64,000 nucleotides of DNA from Daedaleopsis sinensis (taxonomy: Eukaryota > Basidiomycota > Agaricomycetes > Polyporales > Polyporaceae): contig CM066302.1 in NCBI GenBank assembly GCA_033807695.1, forward strand, positions 4,216,001-4,280,000, written 5' to 3'. The notes under the pieces are model-generated. The model was not told the DNA's origin. It saw only the letters and a list, made by a program, of their open reading frames with translations, and searched no databases. The position numbers and the translations under genes were made by a program. Numbering within the stretch: position 1 is the stretch's first letter; each line of letters opens with the position of its first letter. Shown piece after piece: positions 57,791 to 64,000 of this stretch.

Positions 57791-58629
57791 GGATATGTAC
57801 GCATTCTTTTTCTCATGAAATGAATGGTCTCTCAAGCGACTGCTACTCTCTGAAACAGCGGCTTTATCTTGAGGAAGACCGGTCTGCATGGCAAACTTGA
57901 CTCTGGTGGACTACTAGGTCAAAATGTTGAATACTGGTTGTGCCATTTGTACGGTGTAGCCGCATACACCACGTAGTAAGTGCAGCTAGTATCGCGATGC
58001 TCATCTATGTTTCGGCCAGAGACAAAGGCGTCCTTTAAAGATGACTCGGATCCCGCGGAGAGCGGCTTGTCCGACTCTTGATTCTGGCTTGGCGTGGTAC
58101 GTTAAGTCACAGATACCGCGTCACGCGTGATGATCTGCCATATTTCGGACACGTTGTCTCCAACTTCTTACCAGTCCCTGGTGGGATCCTATCGAGCTGC
58201 ACCGTACATCAAGCTACACGAACGCCAACGCTTCTGGGGATCTTGAAAAAGGCAATGTGAGGTGGCGTTCCGATGGAGAGATTGCAGCCTGCAGATTCCA
58301 AGTACGTGTCGGCAAATATCAGTCTGGATGTCCTCGCTGACAGATATCCGGTATGTGTGGCACTGAGGCGGGAGCTAGGTCTCCCGTGCACCGCTAAAAT
58401 GTATTGCCGACATCATACTCACATTGCTCAAAAAGTGTCATGCTCTACGAATCGTGGGTGATTCCTCCGTCGCAGCACCAGCTCATCCTCTGTCTTGAGT
58501 TTGAACCTCGTATCCGTCTACTACCTATCAGCGGTCACACTGGCACGTCGTAGAGAGCTGCATCAGAGGCTGTTTCTCGAAGAACCATTCTAAACACGCT
58601 CAGTCTTGACAAAAGACACGTACCACATC
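57791..58629. other. Intergenic region
   Basis: 0.8 kb with only short frames. Presumably the terminator of member 10 and the promoter of member 11. Confidence 0.4.
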
Positions 58630-59543
58630 ATGGCTCACCTCGAACGTGAGGAGGAACAACGTCAATACAATTCGATCCGTAGTAAGTTTTATTGCTATAT
58701 ATTTATATTGAGCTAGGAGACCCTAAAGACTAAATAACATCAGCACCGCACCTGCATATGACTTCAGAGGGAACGTGGACGATGTCGTCATCTGCTAGTA
58801 TGACCACGTCTATCGACGTTGTGTCTAGCGCATCTACAAGCCAAGATCCTGCACTCTCACAACACACATCCTGGAGCTCTTCTTCTGACCAGCCGATAGC
58901 GAGGTCCTCCATACCGCCAAGTAGATCAAAGTCTAGTACTACGTCACTATCCTCAATGCATGCTACAGATCCGGCGACCTTGGATCCAACTATGAGCTCA
59001 AGGTCTTTCGTGACGCATCATGCAGACCATACGACCACGCTGTATTTGTCTGCCACGATCTCGCTCGCTGACCCGAACTCATCCGTATCGACACCGGTCA
59101 TTGCTGGAGACAGGCACATGGCAGGATTACTTCTCGGAGTCGCCGTCTCAATATCCGTCATTGCTCTCCTCGTCGTCATCGTCGGGATATTGCTGTATCG
59201 AAAGCGAAAATTTTGTCAATCGCCCGCATCATCCGGGATACATGCGAGTGAGGTGGGATACCCTAGCGATCCGGGTAGGTGCCATGCACACTGCTTCTGC
59301 AATGCAGTACTGATAGAGTTTCGAGCAGACGAGGCCTTGCCGCCTTACGTTCCTTCATTGACTCCCGGTCAAGATGTCGTCGCTAAATCTGGAGAAGTAT
59401 CAGAGAAGAAGGAGCTTCCTGAATACGGCTACACCGCACATGAGCTGCCGGCTTCTCCCGACAGCGACTTCGGTCACGTTGGAGATGGCATCAAGTCGTC
59501 GCTGTGTTGCTCGGAGGAGCATCCAGTGTCTCATGCACGCTGA
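58630..59543 (+). CDS. Short-tail PY membrane protein, member 11
   Basis: Exon 1 (58630-58681) and exon 2 (58744-59543) join in phase to 283 residues, or 265 if the 54 nt stretch at 59275-59328 (GTAGGT to GCAG) is spliced. That stretch sits exactly where member 10 has its post-membrane intron. The N terminus MAHLEREEEQRQYN is highly charged. A Ser/Thr-rich stalk precedes the span LLLGVAVSISVIALLVVIVG and YRKRK. The tail reads DEALPPYVPSL, then SEKKELPEYGYTAHELP, the same order as member 10. Intact as far as I can see. Confidence 0.75.
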
Positions 59544-59803
59544 GCAGGAAGCTCTGATTGGGTACGTCGCATGTCGCATTATGTGTGACATCTGGCTGAA
59601 ATGCTATGTCTATCTCCTCGGACGGACAGCTCGGAGTGGCGCAGATGTAGAGCTATTTTAGCAATCGGACATATTTATACGGCTACTTGCGGCGTACGCA
59701 AGATTGGCAACAGTCGGCGGTTCATGATTGTCGTCCTGACTCCATAAATATATATCATCCCGAGAGGAGGTAACTGGAAACAACCGGTTCCCCATCCCTT
59801 GCA

Positions 59804-60711
59804 ATGCCTGAAGTACCAGGTCTCGTCGATGACGAAGGTTGCCTTCCGACAAGTAAGCCCCCAATTCTCTTACAGCTGTAGCGAAAGCTAAGGCGGACAT
59901 GTCATGCAGCCGCTTCGGGAATTATTGGCGAGATCCCTGTCGTAGGCTCATTGCTGAGACAAATTACCTGCTCACTCAGTGCCTCCGTTGAATCCCCGTT
60001 TCTCTCGTTCATGTTTCCTCAGCCTACTTTGAGCACCCATTCCTTCGTGATAACACCCGAATTGCCTTCACTCGAGCCGCACACTTCGGTGGCAGGTACT
60101 ACGAGCTCGATTCACACCGACCCGCCGCCCAGAGCTCACACTGGCCAGCCTACCACTGTGAGCTCAGCATCGTCTCCCACATCTGACTCCCTCTCGATCC
60201 TAAATGCAACAAACGCATCGCCATCTTACGAGCCTTCTACATCGACATTCGCTGCTCCCGCAGCCACCTCAACGGTTACCACCGAGTCTTCAGACGAACG
60301 CCTCAAAGCATGGGTTGCACTACCGATCGTCATGTCCGTATCTCTCGTATGTCTCCTCGCAGGAGCTATTTTCCTCTACAGAAGACGTCGCCGTCAACGT
60401 GAACATAAAGATGCTATGCGGCACAATGTGTTCTTCGCACCGCAGGATAACGGTACGTCAGAGTATTGCACGCGATGTTAAGGACGTGAAGATCTCATGA
60501 CGATCCTACATACATAGCTCACGCACCAGAGGAGGATCTGCCAGTATACGCTCCGCGTCGAGGCTCCCGGTTCTCAGAGAAGTCCAGCCTCCCGTCTCTC
60601 CCAGAGTACGGCTATACCGCAGCCGAACCACAGGTCTACGAAGGGAGCGACATGAGTCACAGCGCGTGTGCGAAACCGAAGGCTCTCGTGCCTCTACGGC
60701 GCATCGAGTAG
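59804..60711 (+). CDS. Short-tail membrane protein, member 12, PPxY replaced by LPVY
   Basis: Three exons (59804-59852, 59910-60452, 60518-60711) join in phase to 261 residues. The N terminus is weakly hydrophobic (GIIGEIPVVGSLL). A Ser/Thr/Pro-rich stalk leads to the span VALPIVMSVSLVCLLAGAIF and RRRRRQ. The tail is colinear with members 10 and 11 (PEEDLPVYAP, RFSEKSSLPSLPEYGYTAAE, PQVY), but the PPxY has become LPVY. Canonical WW-domain binding would be lost while the LPEYGYT box is kept. The start ATG is the first that splices in phase; an upstream exon cannot be ruled out. Confidence 0.7.
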
Positions 60712-60947
60712 GCAACATACATCTATCTATCAGTCGGTACGTGTATCGCCACGCGTCTGATAGAAGTCTGTATTGAAGGAGGCATCTGTGTGTCGCTATT
60801 GGGTATCCCTGCTCAATATGTCTCGAACCTCGCAGAGGGCTCCGGGAGGACCTGGTTCAGCAAAGGAATCGGAAATATCATGTGCAGTACAGTATTTACA
60901 TGCGTGGTCTCGTATAACGTACAGCTAGCCCGGGGGGTATACCAGAA

Positions 60948-62543
60948 TCAATACATCCGGTATGGAGGCGGGAGCGTCATAGCAACTCCTGGTGCGTCCT
61001 GTGTGTTCCCGCGAGCCCCTCCGGGGGGGCCACCTGCTAGACACACCCCGCCGTCGAGCTCGTACACGATCGGCCTCTGCGCCTCAGACGTACGCCGCGA
61101 GGCATTTCCGTCACGAGGCTCCTCGGAGTAGGTCGACGGAGGTGTCGCGTGGTATCGAGGGGTAGAATGAGGGAGGGACTGCGTGGGCGCTGTAGAGGGA
61201 GTCTCCACAGGCGAAGGAGACAGCGACTCGGAGCGGCGACCTGTAGGCTCGCTGCGCTTTTCCGATGATGAGGGGGAGGTGATCGTCGAATCTTTGATGT
61301 CGTGATTTCTCGTACTCTGATCGCGAGTCGCTGTAGGATCCTGACGTGGAGTCATGTCGACCACGGTCGGCTCGGCGATGATCGAGTCTAGGGCGTGCGG
61401 ATGAAGGTACAGGACACTCGAGTTCTCTTCGATGCTAGCTGGGTATGAGGGGGATAGTGAAGCTTGTGTAAACGAATGTGTGTGACCCTGCTTCATGGAA
61501 GTCTTGGGCGATAGCTCGGACAGTAGCAAGGAGTGAGTAGTTGAATTGCGACCTGTCATAAAAAATTGAGTATGTGGGTAAAGCGCAGTCGGAGCGTCAT
61601 GCTCACCTTCAGGATCCTCAGCAGGATATTGTTTAATGACGAAGGGCAATGTCCGTCGTCTGCGTCGTATGTATAGGACGCACAGCGCCACTAACACCAC
61701 AGCGAGTACAGCGACGATGATCCCGACGATCAACGCTATGTTGACGGAGGGACCCGAAGGAGATCCAGGAGACTGTATCGTCGGCGCTGGCAGTGATCCT
61801 GAGGCGCTGGACATGGAGCCGCTCGTCCGTGATGTGTCCGTGCCCGAGAATGTGCCAGATGGCGTCTGGCCTGATGCTATGGGGGTACCGGACGGTACAG
61901 TCGTGGATGAACCGTTAGGATTTGAAGGTGGATTCGATGTCACAGAGGGAGCCGACCCCGCACTGGTAGTTGGTGACGAACCAGGATCTGTGCTTCTATT
62001 TGTCGAGCTTGGATCGGGCGGGGAGGCGCTGGTACCAGGATTACTGGGGGAGGTAGATGTCGGAGGGTCTGGGTGGGAGTCAGAGGTAGAAGCTCGAGTC
62101 GGACTTGTAGTCGTTGCCGTAGGAGGAGGGGGTGGAGGGAGTGCCGTCGTCGTCGTCGTCGTTGGCGGAGGTGGCTGAGATCCGCCCAGACAGCTGTCAT
62201 CGTCGCTTGCGAGTACCGTGAAGGGATGTGTATTCCCGCGGGCACCGCTGGCGTCGGTGACCTGGAACTGAGACGTCTTGCCTCCAGCGAGTCTGCCGTC
62301 CCATGTCGCAGATGTGCTCGAGGTGCTGGCGAAGGTTTCGAAGTGCGCGCCGGTGGGCCCGTCGGCGGGAACGAGGATGGAGAAGGTAAATGGGGGCGTA
62401 CCGCCAGAGATGGTAACGATCGTCTGGCTGCATTGTTGCGGAGTGTTCGATAAACTGATTTGTGGTATCGCAGCGGTGCTTGAAGGGAAAGAGAGTAAGA
62501 GACCGATGGCGAAGTTGGTCCATGTGTGGCTTCGCGATGACAT
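60948..62543 (-). CDS. PY-tailed membrane protein with ectodomain, member 13
   Basis: The open minus-strand frame has 531 codons. It has a signal peptide (FAIGLLLSFPSSTAAIP) and an ectodomain with PQQCSQTIVTISGGTPPF, WDGRLAGG, FQVTDASGARG and DDDSCLGG. A Thr/Pro and Ser/Pro-rich stalk of about 140 residues follows, with polyproline runs, then the span NIALIVGIIVAVLAVVLVAL (from about 268) and RRRRR. The tail ends VYELDGGVCLAGGPPGG and MTLPPPYRMY. A 54 nt stretch at 61553-61606 with GTGAGC and GACAG ends lies just after the membrane segment. It is 3n and stop-free, so both spliced and unspliced forms stay in frame. This member and member 4 are the most complete examples of the family plan. Confidence 0.85.
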   Translation of the reverse strand: MSSRSHTWTNFAIGLLLSFPSSTAAIPQISLSNTPQQCSQTIVTISGGTPPFTFSILVPADGPTGAHFETFASTSSTSATWDGRLAGGKTSQFQVTDASGARGNTHPFTVLASDDDSCLGGSQPPPPTTTTTTALPPPPPPTATTTSPTRASTSDSHPDPPTSTSPSNPGTSASPPDPSSTNRSTDPGSSPTTSAGSAPSVTSNPPSNPNGSSTTVPSGTPIASGQTPSGTFSGTDTSRTSGSMSSASGSLPAPTIQSPGSPSGPSVNIALIVGIIVAVLAVVLVALCVLYIRRRRRTLPFVIKQYPAEDPEGEHDAPTALYPHTQFFMTGRNSTTHSLLLSELSPKTSMKQGHTHSFTQASLSPSYPASIEENSSVLYLHPHALDSIIAEPTVVDMTPRQDPTATRDQSTRNHDIKDSTITSPSSSEKRSEPTGRRSESLSPSPVETPSTAPTQSLPHSTPRYHATPPSTYSEEPRDGNASRRTSEAQRPIVYELDGGVCLAGGPPGGARGNTQDAPGVAMTLPPPYRMY

Positions 62544-64000
62544 GGAGGGAAACTAAGGATATATCGGTACCCCTCAGTAATGGAATCGTACGAGGTACTA
62601 GCCAACGTTCGTCGACGCACCTTGCAGAGTATGAATATGCAGACCTCCAGCCTCCTATCCTCCAGGGTCGGCGTTCAGAATCCCAGTACGGAGTATGAGC
62701 AGAGCTGCGAGCGGTACCCTCTTAGAGTATACTGTGAAGTTCAATTGCATCAGCATATGGACAGGAGGATGCTTGGAGACATTCGTACCTTTCGACCACA
62801 CCAGGGATGTCTATCAGGTGCTCGAAGCGGACGGGAAAGGGGAGGATAGCGTGGACGCCCACGTCGGGTTGGCCAACGATATTAGTAGTGGGAGGCCGTA
62901 AGAACATGTGCGAAGTTATACCGAGTGGTGGCCAGCCGACGTCGCTGAGAAGTGAGATACGACCCTCGAATCGATACGATAGTGTCATCAAAGACAAAGG
63001 CCGATGGCCGTTTGAGCGGTTGAAGAGGTGGCATCTGCCAGACAGTAGCCGATACTGTCAGCTCGCAACAACACTGCCCGTTCCAGTAAGAGACGTAATA
63101 CGTAATCACGGGCACGGATGATCATATATGCCATAGGAATGCTTCGAGCTGAAGGGTATCCGGGTGCGCTCACTGGTCCAACAGACGCGGTAGGGCCCCT
63201 TGATGGAGTTTGTATCTGTGATGATAGAAGAAGGGAAGGTCAACGTGTCTAATGGGTATAACTTACTAACCAGACCTTAGCGGTCTCACAAATGTTCGGT
63301 TGCCAGACTTCCCATGGTCACAGGGCAAGATACACTAGGACACATTCTACGCATAGAGAACAAGGCCTGCATCCGACGATCGTTGACGCTGTCATACAAA
63401 ATGAGTGCCTGGCAAGTGCCTGGGGTCGTCATCAATTCATCAGGCGCGCGGTAAAGCTGTCGCTGCTCCTGAGGCACATACCTACACAGACATAGACCTT
63501 TTTCACCCGCCAGTGAGTTTGCAGTCGTGATCGACCAGAATAAAACGACGTGATCAACTGGAGTGCTATCACCCGGAGCAGCTGCGCACTACAGCTCAGT
63601 AACAACGTGCCCGACAGAGTCCAGAAACACTGTACTCACCTGCGCGCTCGTAGCTCGGGGTATCTCAAGCCCTGTATACGTTGACACTATTTATACAGCT
63701 TTACCCCATGAGAATACAATGTTGAATGGGAGAGCATAGGCTGTTGTAGCGACGAGCATTGTCCGGGGCTCTGGACGGCGTAACCCGTTTATCAAGCCTT
63801 TCCCGGCAGCGCATACGATAGTGACACGTACCACGTTGATGTTCCGGTGGTATAGCAGCGCACTTCGTTCCTCCCCAATGTGGACCGAGCGAACGGGGAG
63901 TTAGTTGCGTCCTCGCTCGCCTTGATGAGTAGCTCCTGAGAAGAAGCTTGTTCGAACTTGGTTTGGAGTGGGCCATTCCTGGCAAGGACGATTGATGAGG
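62544..64000. other. Right end of window, coding status unresolved
   Basis: Protein-like frames occur on both strands between 62.6 and 63.2 kb, and I could not decide between them. A minus-strand frame at about 63830-63998 (LARNGPLQTKFEQASSQELL, then EVRCYTTGTST before a GTACGTG donor) looks like an exon of a gene that starts beyond the right edge. Another minus-strand piece at 63286-63477 could be a further exon. No family was recognised. Confidence 0.3.

Noticed and set aside
61636..62178. 180-codon plus-strand Gly/Val-rich frame opposite member 13
   Set aside because: It is the antisense shadow of the Thr/Pro-rich stalk of member 13.
14412..62543. Reading the array as a secondary-metabolite gene cluster
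   Set aside because: No synthase, terpene cyclase, P450 or tailoring enzyme is present; the non-family genes are carriers, a membrane protein and an orphan.
1..64000. CRISPR array, prophage or bacterial defence system
   Set aside because: The DNA is eukaryotic with spliced genes; no spaced identical repeats of the CRISPR type were seen.

Overview
The window reads as genomic DNA from a filamentous basidiomycete, most likely a wood- or litter-decaying agaricomycete (inference). The reasons are split genes with many 50-70 nt GT-AG introns, F-box-like paralogs, a DUF6534-type membrane protein, a plant-cell-wall type SGNH esterase, sugar-porter and allantoate-permease-like MFS carriers, and no operons. 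I reconstructed genes by hand by joining reading frames across introns; where I say exons join in phase, the summed exon length is a multiple of three.

Layout. 1-7.0 kb has no gene I can support; the first 3.9 kb is GC-rich. 7.3-12.0 kb holds two F-box-like genes with a decayed remnant between them. 12.5-13.9 kb is an intact seven-exon SGNH/GDSL esterase. From 14.4 kb to 62.5 kb the window is dominated by thirteen members of one family, intact and broken: Ser/Thr-rich single-pass membrane proteins with a basic stop-transfer and a cytoplasmic tail that usually ends in a PPxY (PY) motif. Most long-tailed members carry a DGGVxLxGGP signature just before it. Four members share a small signal-peptide-led ectodomain with a W-x-GG core. 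Three adjacent members at 56.7-60.7 kb form a short-tail subfamily with an LPEYGYT box.

Other genes sit among these: an unrecognised conserved-looking 255-residue gene (18.6-19.6 kb), a DUF6534-like gene (28.6-30.8 kb), a complete sugar porter (36.5-39.1 kb) with two 3'-end fragments elsewhere, and two tandem allantoate-permease-like carriers (44.0-46.8 and 48.4-51.3 kb).

Segmental duplication built much of the locus. The PY gene plus the 3' end of the sugar porter exists as a direct repeat (31.4-34.1 and 34.7-37.2 kb) and as an inverted copy (40.9-43.4 kb). The permease plus its divergent PY gene exists as a 4.4 kb direct tandem (43.8-48.2 and 48.2-52.7 kb). Several copies are broken. Two mobile elements lie at 53.7-56.4 kb: a MITE-like element with 27 bp terminal inverted repeats, and a gag-only copia-type LTR retrotransposon whose two 183 bp LTRs look identical.

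The most interesting idea is that the PY-tailed proteins recruit an Rsp5/NEDD4-type ubiquitin ligase, as known yeast membrane adaptors with PPxY motifs do, and that they act on nutrient carriers such as those they are repeatedly linked to here. That is inference from motif and context, not shown by the sequence.
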